A stretch of DNA of 64,000 nt from Edaphobacter aggregans DSM 19364 (GTDB taxonomy: Bacteria > Acidobacteriota > Terriglobia > Terriglobales > Acidobacteriaceae), in contig NZ_JQKI01000028.1 in assembly GCF_000745965.1 (NCBI RefSeq), positions 18,815-82,814 on the forward strand, read 5' to 3'. Numbering within the stretch: position 1 is the stretch's first letter; the number at the start of each line of letters is the position of its first letter. The notes under the pieces were generated by a model that searched no databases, had not been told where the DNA came from, and worked only from the letters and a program-made list of their open reading frames with translations. Both the position numbers and the translations under genes were made by a program. This document shows, one piece after another, positions 18,737-27,693 of this stretch.

Positions 18737-19822
18737 ATGACTTCCCGGAGCCCAACCCGTTTTTACGGGATACAGGTTTTGCGCGGCATCGCGGCCGTAC
18801 TTGTATTACTGCATCACCAGATCGTGGCAATTCGCGACATTCGGATCGCGGGGGCAGAACGCTTCTTTATCCTTACCCGCGGAGCGTTCGGTGTAGACAT
18901 CTTTTCCCCAGTCAGCGGATTTGTCATGTATCTCGCTGCTTCGAAAGCGCTTCGCCAGCCGGAGGCCGGCCGTGCGGCGGGGGAGTTTGCCTCGCGACGC
19001 TTCATTCGGGTCGCATCGCTCTATTGGCTCTTTACAACGCTCAGGCTCATTGTTGTCCGAATCACGGCCGCCGTCAGCCTGCTTAGTCATTTCTCTTTTT
19101 GGTACATTGTCACGTCCTATCTCTTCCTGCCGGCCTACAATCCGCAGGGACTCGTACTCCCGGTTCTTTCGGCCGGTTGGACGCTCTCATATGAGATGCT
19201 GTTATACGCAGTCGTATCGGTTTGCATTCTCTGCCGTGCGCCGTTGCTCACATGGTGTACAGTCGTCATTGGCACGCTCTCTGTGGCTGGCATCGTCATT
19301 CCCCATTCCTGGGGAGCCACCTGGCTGGCCAATCCTATCGAACTGGAGTTTCTGGGTGGACTCTTTCTGGCAGCTCTGTGCCTGCGAAGAGTGCTCCTTC
19401 CTCCTGTCTTGGCGATCTCGATTGCCATTGCATCCATACTCTTTGTTGCCCTCATCCCCTGGGAGGCCGAAGAGTCCCTTCTTCGCGCCCTCCTCTGGGG
19501 CGTTCCTGGATGCCTTCTGCTCTGGGCCTTCACATCGCTGGAATCCGTCGCTGATCTCTCGCGACACACGTTTTTGCTTCTCCTGGGAGACGCTTCCTAC
19601 TCTCTCTATCTGACGCATCTCTTCTTCGTGCCAATCACGGCTAGGGCGATCGGCAGACTGCATCTTGAGGGAATGCTCACTCTGGCGATCGCACAGGCCG
19701 TCGGCGCAGCAATTACCGTTGGCTTTGCAATTGCCATCCACCTCAGGATTGAGCAGGCTTTGATGTCGTTTTTCTCCGGCCGTATCCCGTGGTCGCTCCG
19801 GTCAGTCGAAGAACGGGCCTAA
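18737..19822 (+). CDS. Acyltransferase 3 (OafA/YrhL-like) membrane protein
   Basis: A 361-residue inner-membrane protein with about ten hydrophobic segments. RFYGIQVLRGIAAVLVLLHH near the N terminus and GAFGVDIFSPVSGFVMYLAA are the family motifs, with the conserved His pair of loop 1. Such enzymes O-acylate surface polysaccharides or other extracytoplasmic glycans. Its codons are less C-ending and more A/T-rich than those of both flanking genes, and it separates a MoxR-type ATPase from its VWA partner, which suggests insertion of a transferred gene. There is no SGNH domain and no obvious ribosome site. Confidence 0.88.
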   Translation: MTSRSPTRFYGIQVLRGIAAVLVLLHHQIVAIRDIRIAGAERFFILTRGAFGVDIFSPVSGFVMYLAASKALRQPEAGRAAGEFASRRFIRVASLYWLFTTLRLIVVRITAAVSLLSHFSFWYIVTSYLFLPAYNPQGLVLPVLSAGWTLSYEMLLYAVVSVCILCRAPLLTWCTVVIGTLSVAGIVIPHSWGATWLANPIELEFLGGLFLAALCLRRVLLPPVLAISIAIASILFVALIPWEAEESLLRALLWGVPGCLLLWAFTSLESVADLSRHTFLLLLGDASYSLYLTHLFFVPITARAIGRLHLEGMLTLAIAQAVGAAITVGFAIAIHLRIEQALMSFFSGRIPWSLRSVEERA

Positions 19823-20069
19823 TGCTGATTCGGTGTGGGTATCGATGGTCATGCCCACGAACAAGAAGAGTACAGCGCCCTCCCCGCACGCGATCTTTAG
19901 AGGGCTCGAGACGCCAACCTTTTACACCTAGACGGCAGCACGACGATCATCGACGGCTACGCGCTCGGCGCGGTTGGTAAATGATGGCTCTCTGCAAGGC
20001 GAGCGGAATCTAAACCGCAGGGTCTACACTCTAAAGCAGAGGACTTTGCCGCCCGGGAGGAATCAACCC

Positions 20070-21311
20070 ATGAAACGAGTCCGCTACACCAAATTCACCG
20101 GCGACCTCTCCTCGAGCTTCGGCCTCGAAGACCTCATGCAGGCCCTCTCGGACTTCTTCCTCGACTCCGGCTTCAACGACCCATACGCCAGCTTCCACGA
20201 GTTCAACGACCAGACGCTCGAGAACCTCCGCGATGCCATCCGCCAGGCGCTCGAGTCCGGCGAACTCTTCGACGAAGAGGCGCAGGAGAAGTTCGACACG
20301 CTCGCCGAAGACCAGGTCGAGGAGCTCATCGACAAGATCATCCAGAAGATGCAGGAGCAGAACTTCATCAACGCCGAGCAGCCTCCCCAGGGCCAGGGCC
20401 AGATGGGCAACGGCAACGAGAATGCACGCTTCGAAGTCACCGACAAGGGCATGGACTTCCTCGGCTACAAGGCCCTGCGCGAGTTGCTTGGCCCGCTCGG
20501 CCGCTCCAACTTCGGCCGCCACGACACCCGCCACGAGGCTGCCGGCGTCGAGATCAACGGCTCCTCCAAGCTCTACGAGTTCGGCGACACGCTCAACCTC
20601 GACGTCACCGCCACCTTCTCCAGCGTCTTTGCTCGCGAGGGCATCCGCACCGCCGTCGAAGGCGAGGAACACACGCCGCTCAACGTCGAGTACTCCGACC
20701 TCCACGTCCACCAGTCCGACTACCAGTCCTCCTGCGCCACCGTCGTTCTGCTCGACTGCTCGCACTCGATGATCCTCTACGGCGAAGACCGCTTCACTCC
20801 GGCCAAGCGCGTCGCCATGGCGCTCTCGCACCTCATCCGCACGCAGTTCCCCGGCGACACGCTCAACCTCGTCCTCTTCCACGACACCGCCGAGGAGGTC
20901 CCCGTCTCGCAACTCTCCCGCGTCCGTGTTGGCCCCCACTACACCAACACCCGCGACGGCCTGCGACTCGCGCAGCGCATCCTCGCCAAGCAGAACAAGG
21001 ACATGAAGCAGATCGTGATGATCACCGACGGCAAGCCCTCGGCCCTCACCCTGCCGGACGGACGCATCTACAAGAACGCCTTCGGCCTCGACCCGCTCGT
21101 CATCGAAGAGACGCTCGAAGAGGTCTCGCGCTGCAAGCGCTCCGGCATCATGATCAACACCTTCATGCTCGCCAACGACTTCACCCTCATGCAGTTCGTC
21201 CAGAAGGTGACCGCGATGTGCCGCGGCAAGGCCTACTTCACCACCCCGCAAACCCTCGGCAACTACCTGTTGATGGACTTCATGTCACGCCGCATGAAGA
21301 CGGTGCATTGA
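20070..21311 (+). CDS. VWA-domain protein, likely partner of the MoxR-like ATPase
   Basis: A 413-residue protein. The N-terminal half is acidic and helical ([19 protein letters not shown]). The C-terminal half is a von Willebrand A domain with a complete metal-binding DxSxS in LLDCSHSM, and [12 protein letters not shown] as a later metal-site loop. MoxR-VWA pairs act as chaperone or metal-insertion machines. No signal peptide or membrane anchor, so it is cytoplasmic. GGGAGG lies about nine bases before the ATG. The 250 bp in front show no gene. Confidence 0.87.
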   Translation: MKRVRYTKFTGDLSSSFGLEDLMQALSDFFLDSGFNDPYASFHEFNDQTLENLRDAIRQALESGELFDEEAQEKFDTLAEDQVEELIDKIIQKMQEQNFINAEQPPQGQGQMGNGNENARFEVTDKGMDFLGYKALRELLGPLGRSNFGRHDTRHEAAGVEINGSSKLYEFGDTLNLDVTATFSSVFAREGIRTAVEGEEHTPLNVEYSDLHVHQSDYQSSCATVVLLDCSHSMILYGEDRFTPAKRVAMALSHLIRTQFPGDTLNLVLFHDTAEEVPVSQLSRVRVGPHYTNTRDGLRLAQRILAKQNKDMKQIVMITDGKPSALTLPDGRIYKNAFGLDPLVIEETLEEVSRCKRSGIMINTFMLANDFTLMQFVQKVTAMCRGKAYFTTPQTLGNYLLMDFMSRRMKTVH

Positions 21312-21471
21312 AATCGAGCGAAGCTGTCTGAACCTCGCTTTGCGTCATGAAGACAGTGCACTAGGGCCCTCAGCGTCTGCCCGCTGAACCCTTTCGCTAC
21401 CTTTCCGTATCTATTCGCGTCTTACTACACGACTCGCGTGGGAAAGCCTCCCGCGTGCCGGAGGAGATCCC

Positions 21472-22239
21472 ATGACACCGCAGGAACAACAGATGCTTGA
21501 GCGCCTGATTCAGCGCGTCAATCAGACCAAGCTCCAGGAAAAGGACTTCGACGCCGAAGAGATGTTGCAGCAGACGCTCGGCCGTAACTCGGATGCGCTC
21601 TACATCCTCGCACAGACCGTGCTCGTACAGCAGTATGCTCTCGAACAGGCGCAGAAACAGCTCGAGGAGCTTCGCCAGCAGCAGGCACAGCAGCCGCAGC
21701 GCTCAACCAGCTTCCTCGGCAGCCTGCTCGGCCGTGACGACACCTCACGCCCAGCACCACCGCCTGCTCCGCCGCCCACGTATTCGACTTCGACGCCGCA
21801 GTATGCTCCTGCTCCAGGCTATGCTCCGGCATACGGGGCCCCGCAGTCCGGAGGCTTTCTACGCGGTGCCATGCAGACCGCAGCCGGTGTCGCCGCCGGC
21901 GCACTCGCCTTCCAGGGGATCGAGAGCCTGATGCACGGCTTCGGACACGCCGCAGGCTACGGACCAGGCTTCGGCAGCTTCGGTGAAGGGGATCGACCAG
22001 AGATCATCAACAACTACTACGGCGACGACGAGCGCGGTCACGAGAGCCCTCTCTCGCCCGACATCGAAGACCGGCGCGGCGAATCGCGCTTCTCTCAAGC
22101 CGTCGACAAGGACGACCACGGCGACGCCTTCATGAACAGTGATGACAAAGCAGACAACTTCGCCGACGACACCTCGTCCTTCGACGACAGCTCCGACTTC
22201 GGAGACGGTTTCGACTCAGGAGACGACAGCGGCTTCTAG
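21472..22239 (+). CDS. DUF2076 family protein
   Basis: A 255-residue protein. MTPQEQQMLERLIQRVNQ and SDALYILAQTVLVQQYALEQ are the DUF2076 N-terminal signature. A Pro/Tyr/Ala-rich linker follows, then a Gly/Ala stretch (GAMQTAAGVAAGALAFQGIE) and an Asp/Ser-rich acidic tail. The family has been proposed to act on periplasmic ligands, but its role is not settled. GGAGGAGA lies just before the ATG. Its stop codon overlaps that of the convergent AsmA-like gene. Confidence 0.85.
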   Translation: MTPQEQQMLERLIQRVNQTKLQEKDFDAEEMLQQTLGRNSDALYILAQTVLVQQYALEQAQKQLEELRQQQAQQPQRSTSFLGSLLGRDDTSRPAPPPAPPPTYSTSTPQYAPAPGYAPAYGAPQSGGFLRGAMQTAAGVAAGALAFQGIESLMHGFGHAAGYGPGFGSFGEGDRPEIINNYYGDDERGHESPLSPDIEDRRGESRFSQAVDKDDHGDAFMNSDDKADNFADDTSSFDDSSDFGDGFDSGDDSGF

Positions 22240-23879
22240 TTGCTCTCACCCTTAGGACTGTATTTGTCCTTATGTTTCAGGTCGAGACCGAACTTCGGTT
22301 CACCGGTCGTCCCCGTGATCTTCACAGGAATCTCCGCTCCCGCACCATTCTTCTTGAAGAACGGGTCCACCGGCTTCAGCAACAGCGACTTCCAAGTCGA
22401 CGCCACCATCTGCGAGATCTTCGCGTCCGTCCTGACGATCCCGCCAAAGTCGAACTCCCTGCCGTCGAGCGAATACACGCCCGCCAGCCGCACCCTGGCG
22501 CCGGGCAACTCGTAGTCCAGCTGCCTGAAGTCCATCCTCCCCCTGCCCAGCGTAAATTGCCCGGTCATCTTCGACCGCACATCCTCTGCGCCGGGCTTTG
22601 CCTGCTTCGCCGCGCCCTGCGCCCGCAGGCTAAGCATGTCCACCTTGTCCTGCACCGCGACGTTCGTGAAGTGAATCCTCGACAGCGTGAATCGTCCCGT
22701 CAGCCCCAGCTTTTCGATCACTCGTTCCTTGCCCGGCTGGATCTGCAGCTTCATCTTCATGTTGAGCGACCCCGTCATGATGACGGGCTGCGTCTTCACA
22801 CCAAGCTCCAGGAAGTCCTGAATCCTCCCGTGTGGAACATCCACGTCAAGATCGATCAGATGCCCTTTGCCCTTGATATTCACAATCGCGCCGTTACCGC
22901 TGAACTCCGACCTGCCCAGCGTCGCCTCCACAGGCTGCAGGTAGGTGTCTCCGCTCGTTCCATCCACAATTGCGTGAAACTTCGTATGCAGCGGCATCGG
23001 ATGATTCGCCGTGTCCAAGGAGAAGTCCGACATATCGGTCGTCCCATCCACCACAATCCGATTCAGTTGCCCGGTAAACTCACCCACCGACGACAGCACG
23101 CCACCAATGCCGCGGATCGTATTTAGATCCGCATGATCGAACGTGTACCTTCCCGTCACCGTGGAATCTCCCGGACTCTCATTCACCCACGGGCCAAATG
23201 TCCCAGTTGCATGAATATCTCCCCTTGGAATGGCGTTGACCAGCGTCGCATCGTACCGCCACGGTGCATTCGGACCCACGTTGTGCATCACGATATGCTC
23301 CAGGTCGAACTCCTTCGGATCCTTGTCCGGCTTGGCCGTCTCGATCACCAGCTTCGAGTCATCGCAAACGATCTCGTCCACCACAATCTTGATCTTGCCC
23401 AGGTGGCGGTTGCTCTTCGGCACCTGTCGTCGCACCTCGCGCGGCGGAATATGGATCGCCATCCCGGTGACGTGCACCGTCCCCACATGCATCGGTTTCA
23501 AGAACAGGCCGCGTACATCGGCATGAAACGCGAAATGACTCAACTCGATCAGAGGGTTCTTCGCTCCGGCCGCCAAGACATCATCCGTCGGATAAATGCG
23601 CAGTTCCTCTCCCGAAACTTCAAGGCCCTTCAGCACCGACACATGAAAGCCGCCCAACTCCACCCTGCTGTTGAAACGCGTGCTCAGAGTCTCGATCACC
23701 CGCCCCCTCAGAATCGGCTCGGCGCGATGCAGCATAAACTCCACAACGGCCGTAACCACGATCACCGCAAGCAGAAGAGAGATCGCAGTCCAGCCCCACA
23801 CTCCGCGGCGCCGCTTCCCGACGCCCTTCCTGCTTTCGGGCTCCTTGCCTGTGTCCTGCTTAACGCCGTTCACAATCAA
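22236..23879 (-). CDS. AsmA-like envelope protein
   Basis: A 547-residue protein with one N-terminal membrane anchor (VWGWTAISLLLAVIVVTAVV, ~28-48) and a long periplasmic beta-rich body, as in the AsmA/YhdP superfamily, which helps move or position outer-membrane lipids. The C-terminal block VPHGRIQDFLELGV...PVKITGTTGEPKFGLD resembles the AsmA_2 region. The start is uncertain: TTG at 23879, or GTG two codons later; neither has a good ribosome site. It ends on a CTAG palindrome shared with the stop of the convergent DUF2076 gene. Confidence 0.78.
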   Translation of the reverse strand: MIVNGVKQDTGKEPESRKGVGKRRRGVWGWTAISLLLAVIVVTAVVEFMLHRAEPILRGRVIETLSTRFNSRVELGGFHVSVLKGLEVSGEELRIYPTDDVLAAGAKNPLIELSHFAFHADVRGLFLKPMHVGTVHVTGMAIHIPPREVRRQVPKSNRHLGKIKIVVDEIVCDDSKLVIETAKPDKDPKEFDLEHIVMHNVGPNAPWRYDATLVNAIPRGDIHATGTFGPWVNESPGDSTVTGRYTFDHADLNTIRGIGGVLSSVGEFTGQLNRIVVDGTTDMSDFSLDTANHPMPLHTKFHAIVDGTSGDTYLQPVEATLGRSEFSGNGAIVNIKGKGHLIDLDVDVPHGRIQDFLELGVKTQPVIMTGSLNMKMKLQIQPGKERVIEKLGLTGRFTLSRIHFTNVAVQDKVDMLSLRAQGAAKQAKPGAEDVRSKMTGQFTLGRGRMDFRQLDYELPGARVRLAGVYSLDGREFDFGGIVRTDAKISQMVASTWKSLLLKPVDPFFKKNGAGAEIPVKITGTTGEPKFGLDLKHKDKYSPKGESN

Positions 23880-24024
23880 TTGGATGCGGAAATGATTCGC
23901 CTCGTCTTCCCTACTTTCCCCGTGACAAAAACTCTATAAAAAGCTGTTACCCTTCTCTTCGCCTCGTATCTAACGGGGCAAGACGGGGCGCTGATTAGCC
24001 CTTCCCAAAACCCAAGGAGATGTC

Positions 24025-24318
24025 ATGAAAAATTCCTTCAAGGCAATGATGCTGAGCGCCGCTGTCACCGGCCTGCTCAGTGGCTCGGCTACTCCCCTCA
24101 ACGCTTCCATCAATAACCACGACGGCGCCCAGTTCGGCGCTGCTGCACTCTCCTCTGCCTCGATGATGGCGCAGGACAAGGACAAGCACTCCTGTAAAGG
24201 CAAGAACGACTGCAAAGGCAAAGGCGGATGCAAGTCCAGCGACAACGGCTGCAAGGGCAAGAACAGCTGCAAGGGCAAGGGTGGATGCGCCACCGATGGC
24301 TCCAAGCCCCCGGCGTAG
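24025..24318 (+). CDS. bufA: Bufferin-type Cys-rich RiPP precursor
   Basis: A 97-residue exported peptide. Residues 1-24 look like a signal peptide (MMLSAAVTGLLSG). A spacer follows, and the C terminus holds two units, CKGKNDCKGKGGC and CKGKNSCKGKGGC, six Cys in all. CKGKN-type repeats next to a DUF692 enzyme and a DUF2063 protein define bufferins, whose Cys are converted to thiooxazole groups that bind copper in the periplasm (known for the family, inferred here). AAGGAGATG precedes the ATG. It opens a six-gene run with bufB, bufC, doxX, an ECF sigma and an anti-sigma. Confidence 0.88.
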   Translation: MKNSFKAMMLSAAVTGLLSGSATPLNASINNHDGAQFGAAALSSASMMAQDKDKHSCKGKNDCKGKGGCKSSDNGCKGKNSCKGKGGCATDGSKPPA

Positions 24319-24347
24319 CAGCTGGCCCTCCAACTCACAAGCTGATA

Positions 24348-24396
24348 GGTTCTGTTCCGCCGCGACACTGCCCCAGTGTTATGGCGGAACAGAACC
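24348..24396 (+). other. Nested perfect hairpin between bufA and bufB
   Basis: The outer stem GGTTCTGTTCCGCC pairs perfectly with GGCGGAACAGAACC (14 bp). Inside a 3+3 internal loop sits ACACTG / CAGTGT with a CCC loop. No T-run follows, so it is not a plain terminator. It could be an attenuator or an mRNA stabiliser that keeps precursor transcript in excess over the enzymes. Confidence 0.8.
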
Positions 24397-24420
24397 AGCC
24401 TCCAGGCTAAGGACTCCGCA

Positions 24421-25278
24421 ATGCCAGCAAATCGCTTCAACGGATTCACGGACTACGGCGTCGGCATTGGTCTCCGCGTGCCACACTATCGGCACATCCT
24501 CGAGAAGAAGCCCGTCGTCGACTGGTTCGAGATCATCTCCGAGAACTACATGATCGACGGCGGCCGCCCGCTCTCCGTGCTCGACAGCATCCTCGATCAG
24601 TACCGCGTCGTGCAGCACGGCGTCTCGATGTACTTCGGCTCCGCCGATCCGCTCTCACGCGAGCACCTCCGCCGCCTCAAGGCGCTCGTCCGTCGCACCA
24701 ACACGCCCTGGCTCTCCGACCACCTCTGCTGGGGCTCGGTCGATGGCACCTACACTCACGACCTTCTCCCCATACCCTACACCTTCGAGGCCGCGCGCAT
24801 CACTGCCGAAAAAATCCGCCAGGCCCAGGACTTCCTCGAGATCCCCATCGCCGTCGAAAACGTCTCCAGCTACGCCGAGTTCCACGTCTCCCAGATGACC
24901 GAGTGGGAGTTCCTCAACGAAGTCGTCGAGCAGGCCGACTGCGGCATTCTCCTCGACGTCAACAACATCTACGTCTCGTCACAAAATCACAACTTCGATC
25001 CTCACGATTACATCGAGGCAGTCCCCGCCGAGCGCGTCGCCCAGATCCACATCGCCGGCCACTCCAGATTCGAGAAGTACATCCTCGACACCCACGACCA
25101 CCCCGTCCTCGACCCGGTCTGGTCGCTCTACGCGCGCGCCATCGAGCGCTGCGGCCCGACCGCCACGCTGCTCGAGTGGGATGACTCCATCCCCTCCTTC
25201 GACGAGGTGCACGCCGAAGCCCTCAAAGCCAACCGCTTCCTCCAACCGCAGGAACAGCCGCTCAAGGTGATCGCATGA
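24421..25278 (+). CDS. bufB: DUF692/MNIO enzyme (bufferin-modifying)
   Basis: A 285-residue TIM-barrel protein of the multinuclear non-heme iron oxygenase family. Family blocks in order: GIGLRVPHYRHIL, WFEIISENYM, HGVSMYFGSADPL, AVENVSSYAEF, LDVNNIYVSSQNHNFDP, IHIAGHSRF, DTHDHPV and LEWDD; the His/Asp/Glu in these bind the iron cluster. In bufferin systems it oxidises Cys of the precursor. AAGGA lies seven bases before the ATG; longer starts would run into the hairpin. Its last four bases overlap the start of bufC (ATGA), which indicates translational coupling. Confidence 0.93.
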   Translation: MPANRFNGFTDYGVGIGLRVPHYRHILEKKPVVDWFEIISENYMIDGGRPLSVLDSILDQYRVVQHGVSMYFGSADPLSREHLRRLKALVRRTNTPWLSDHLCWGSVDGTYTHDLLPIPYTFEAARITAEKIRQAQDFLEIPIAVENVSSYAEFHVSQMTEWEFLNEVVEQADCGILLDVNNIYVSSQNHNFDPHDYIEAVPAERVAQIHIAGHSRFEKYILDTHDHPVLDPVWSLYARAIERCGPTATLLEWDDSIPSFDEVHAEALKANRFLQPQEQPLKVIA

Positions 25279-26171
25279 CCGGCCCCGATCTCCAGACCCT
25301 GCAGCGCCGCATGGCCAACGCCGTCATGCGCCCGCTCACCCGCAACGAGACGATGCACAAGCGCAGCGCCGGCAAGTCCATCGCCGCCGAAGCCGACACC
25401 TTCATCAAGCCCAACGACCGTCTCTCCTCCTTCGAGCGCCTCGAGATATACAACCGCCAATACTGGTTCCGTCTCTTCTCTTCCTTTGAAGAGGACTTCC
25501 CCGGCCTCAAATCCATCGTCGGCACGCGCCGCTTTGAAAACCTCATGCGCGCCTACCTCGAAGCCAACCCTTCGCGCTCCTTCACGCTGCGCAATCTCGG
25601 CCGCTCCCTCGTCGTCTGGCTGCGCGAAAACCCGCAATACACCCAGCCCGACACTGAAGCCGCCCTCTCCATGGCCGCGCTCGAGTGGGCCCACATCGAA
25701 GCCTTCGACAACGAACAGCGCACTCCTCTCTCTGCCGACGAGATCGCCGCCATCGACGACACGTCGCACCTCGAACTCCAGCCCTACCTCCGCCTCGTCG
25801 AAGCTCCCTACGCTGTAGACGACGCTCTGATCGCCATCCGCGACGCATCCCACGCCTCCGGCACCCAGGCCTCGAACGCGGTCAGCATTCATCTCGTTCG
25901 CCGCACTCGCTCCCGCACTCTACGCCGCGAGCAGATCTACCTCGCCGTCCACCGCCACGACGACTCCGTCTACTACAAGCGCCTCTCGCGCGAAGACTAC
26001 CTTCTCCTCCACGCGCTCGATGGCGCCGCCACGCTCGGCGACGCCATCGAAGCCGCCTTCACCGACAGCGCTGTCCCCGAAGCCGACCGTCCCGTGCACA
26101 TTCAATCCGTCTTCCACTACCTCATGCAGATGGGCTGGCTCTGCACTCCACGCACACAGGAGCCCGTATGA
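25275..26171 (+). CDS. bufC: DUF2063 domain protein (bufferin partner)
   Basis: A 298-residue protein with an N-terminal DUF2063 domain (ERLEIYNRQYWFRLFSSFEE, DFPGLKSIVG, YLEANPSRSFTLRNLG), then a C-terminal winged-helix-like part (HLVRRTRSRTLRR, LLLHALDGAATLGDAIEAAF). BufC-type proteins bind the MNIO enzyme and its precursor and are needed for modification. It overlaps both neighbours by four bases, so the order bufB-bufC-doxX is tightly coupled. Confidence 0.9.
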   Translation: MTGPDLQTLQRRMANAVMRPLTRNETMHKRSAGKSIAAEADTFIKPNDRLSSFERLEIYNRQYWFRLFSSFEEDFPGLKSIVGTRRFENLMRAYLEANPSRSFTLRNLGRSLVVWLRENPQYTQPDTEAALSMAALEWAHIEAFDNEQRTPLSADEIAAIDDTSHLELQPYLRLVEAPYAVDDALIAIRDASHASGTQASNAVSIHLVRRTRSRTLRREQIYLAVHRHDDSVYYKRLSREDYLLLHALDGAATLGDAIEAAFTDSAVPEADRPVHIQSVFHYLMQMGWLCTPRTQEPV

Positions 26172-26692
26172 AACTCCTCTCAGGCATCGCCTCCGCTCAC
26201 GCCGTCCTCTGCGACATCGCAGACAGACTTTGCTCGCCGCTCCTGCTCGCGGTCCGTCTCTACTGGGGGTGGCAGTTCGTCCAGACCGGCCTGGGCAAGC
26301 TGCGCAACCAGGAAAAGGTCGTCGACTTCTTCACCTCGCTCAACATCCCTTTCCCCGCGCTCAACGCGCACTTCGTCTCCGGACTCGAGTTCTTCGGCGG
26401 AATCCTGCTCATCCTCGGCCTCTTCTCACGCCCCATATCGCTGCTTCTCACCGGCTCCATGTTCGTCGCCTACTGGACCGCCGACCACGAGGCCCTCCTC
26501 TCCATCTTCTCCAACCCCGAAAAGTTCTACGGCGCCGATCCCTTCCCCTTCCTCTCCGCCGCCGTCCTCATCTTCGCCTTCGGCCCCGGCAGGTTCTCGC
26601 TCGACGCGCTCATCGCCAGCAAATTCAAGCTGTACATGCACACCAAAGACACGCACACGCCACACTGGGGAACGGATGCAGTCGCCGGCTAA
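26168..26692 (+). CDS. DoxX family membrane protein
   Basis: A 174-residue inner-membrane protein with four hydrophobic segments. LLAVRLYWGWQFVQTGLGKL and FVSGLEFFGGILLILGLFSR are DoxX landmarks. DoxX-like proteins are common in bufferin and related MNIO clusters, where they are thought to help with electron flow or quinone chemistry; this is association, not proof. ATGA overlap with bufC. Its 3' end overlaps the sigma gene by 17 bases. Confidence 0.88.
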   Translation: MKLLSGIASAHAVLCDIADRLCSPLLLAVRLYWGWQFVQTGLGKLRNQEKVVDFFTSLNIPFPALNAHFVSGLEFFGGILLILGLFSRPISLLLTGSMFVAYWTADHEALLSIFSNPEKFYGADPFPFLSAAVLIFAFGPGRFSLDALIASKFKLYMHTKDTHTPHWGTDAVAG

Positions 26693-27296
26693 AGAGAGAG
26701 ACGAGGCAGCCATGATCGCGGATGTGCTGGCCGGCAACACCGAAAGCTTCCACGAACTCATTCGCCCCCACGAGCGAAGCGTCTACCTCATGGCCCTCTC
26801 CTTGCTCCACAACGAGGCCGAGGCCGAGGACGCCGCGCAGGAGGCCTTCATCAAGGCCTACCGCAACCTCGACCGCTTCCGCTCCGAGTCGCGCTTCAGC
26901 ACCTGGCTCATCGCCATCGTCCTCAACGAGGCCCGCGCCCGCCTGCGCCGCAAGCAACCCGCCCTCACCGACTCCATCGACGACACCTCCGAAGGCTCCG
27001 TCGCTCCCGCGCAGCTCACCGACTGGCGCGAGATCCCCTCCGAATCCCTCGAACGCCAGGAGGTCCGCACGCTCATTCGCCGCGCCCTCGCCTCGCTCCC
27101 CCTCGCCTACCGCGAGGTCTTCGTCCTCCGCGAGCTCGAAGAGCGCAACGTTCAGGAGACCGCCGAAACCCTCGGCATCACCATCGCATCCGTTAAGATG
27201 AGGCTTCACCGCGCCCGCTTGATGTTGCAGAAACAACTCGCACCGCAACTCGTCAGCGCTGCCCCCGCACGCCGAAGGAGGTTCCCATGGTTCTGA
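26676..27296 (+). CDS. ECF RNA polymerase sigma factor of the bufferin operon
   Basis: A 206-residue group 4 sigma factor. Region 2 has HNEAEAEDAAQEAFIKAYRN, FRSESRFSTWLIAIVLNEAR. Region 4 has LASLPLAYREVFVLRELEE and ETAETLGITIASVKMRLHRAR, the -35-binding helix-turn-helix. It starts inside the doxX end; an ATG 12 codons later is an alternative. It is followed by its anti-sigma with a 10-base overlap. Inference: it answers a metal or redox signal and drives this operon. I could not find a confident promoter motif for it upstream of bufA. Confidence 0.92.
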   Translation: MQSPAKERDEAAMIADVLAGNTESFHELIRPHERSVYLMALSLLHNEAEAEDAAQEAFIKAYRNLDRFRSESRFSTWLIAIVLNEARARLRRKQPALTDSIDDTSEGSVAPAQLTDWREIPSESLERQEVRTLIRRALASLPLAYREVFVLRELEERNVQETAETLGITIASVKMRLHRARLMLQKQLAPQLVSAAPARRRRFPWF

Positions 27297-27553
27297 GCTG
27301 CCGCCATGTCTGGGACTACATCTCCGGCTACCTCGACAACACGCTCGACGCCCAGACCCGCGCCGATGTCGAAGAGCATCTTGCGCACTGCGAGATCTGC
27401 TCCGCCGTCCTCGACTCCACGCGCAACATCCTCATCCTCACCGCCGACGACCGCGTCTTTGAGCTCCCCCTTGGCTACAGCGAGCGACTCCACGCCCGCC
27501 TCGCCCAGGCAATGCTCGAAGTCCCACCGCCAACAAATGAATCCTCACCCTGA
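27287..27553 (+). CDS. Zinc-finger (zf-HC2) anti-sigma factor
   Basis: An 88-residue soluble protein. CRHVWDYISGYLDNTLD and VEEHLAHCEIC form the HxxxCxxC anti-sigma zinc motif, which holds the sigma factor inactive until the zinc site is disturbed. There is no membrane segment, so the signal is probably sensed in the cytoplasm. AAGGAGG six bases before the ATG is strong. It closes the bufferin operon. Confidence 0.88.
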   Translation: MVLSCRHVWDYISGYLDNTLDAQTRADVEEHLAHCEICSAVLDSTRNILILTADDRVFELPLGYSERLHARLAQAMLEVPPPTNESSP

Positions 27554-27579
27554 AAGCGCAACGACATCTGAGCCAGGCC

Positions 27580-27625
27580 TTGACCTGTTGTCACTCCGAG
27601 CAAAGCGCAGCGAAGTCGAGGTACC
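27580..27625 (+). repeat. Diverged R1 repeat
   Basis: GTCACTCCGAGCAAAGCGCA, then GCGAAGTCGAGG. It lies between the convergent anti-sigma gene and the small membrane protein gene. Confidence 0.6.
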
Positions 27626-27693
27626 CCCCGTATTTCATTTGAAACGCCACGAAGCTCAGGGGGCAACCAAATGAAACGGATCGCGCGTTTTTT

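Noticed and set aside
23940..24024. ECF-type promoter (GTTACCC...CGTAT) before bufA
   Set aside because: The spacing between the two halves is about 13-14 bp instead of the usual ~16, and only one example exists, so I do not claim it.
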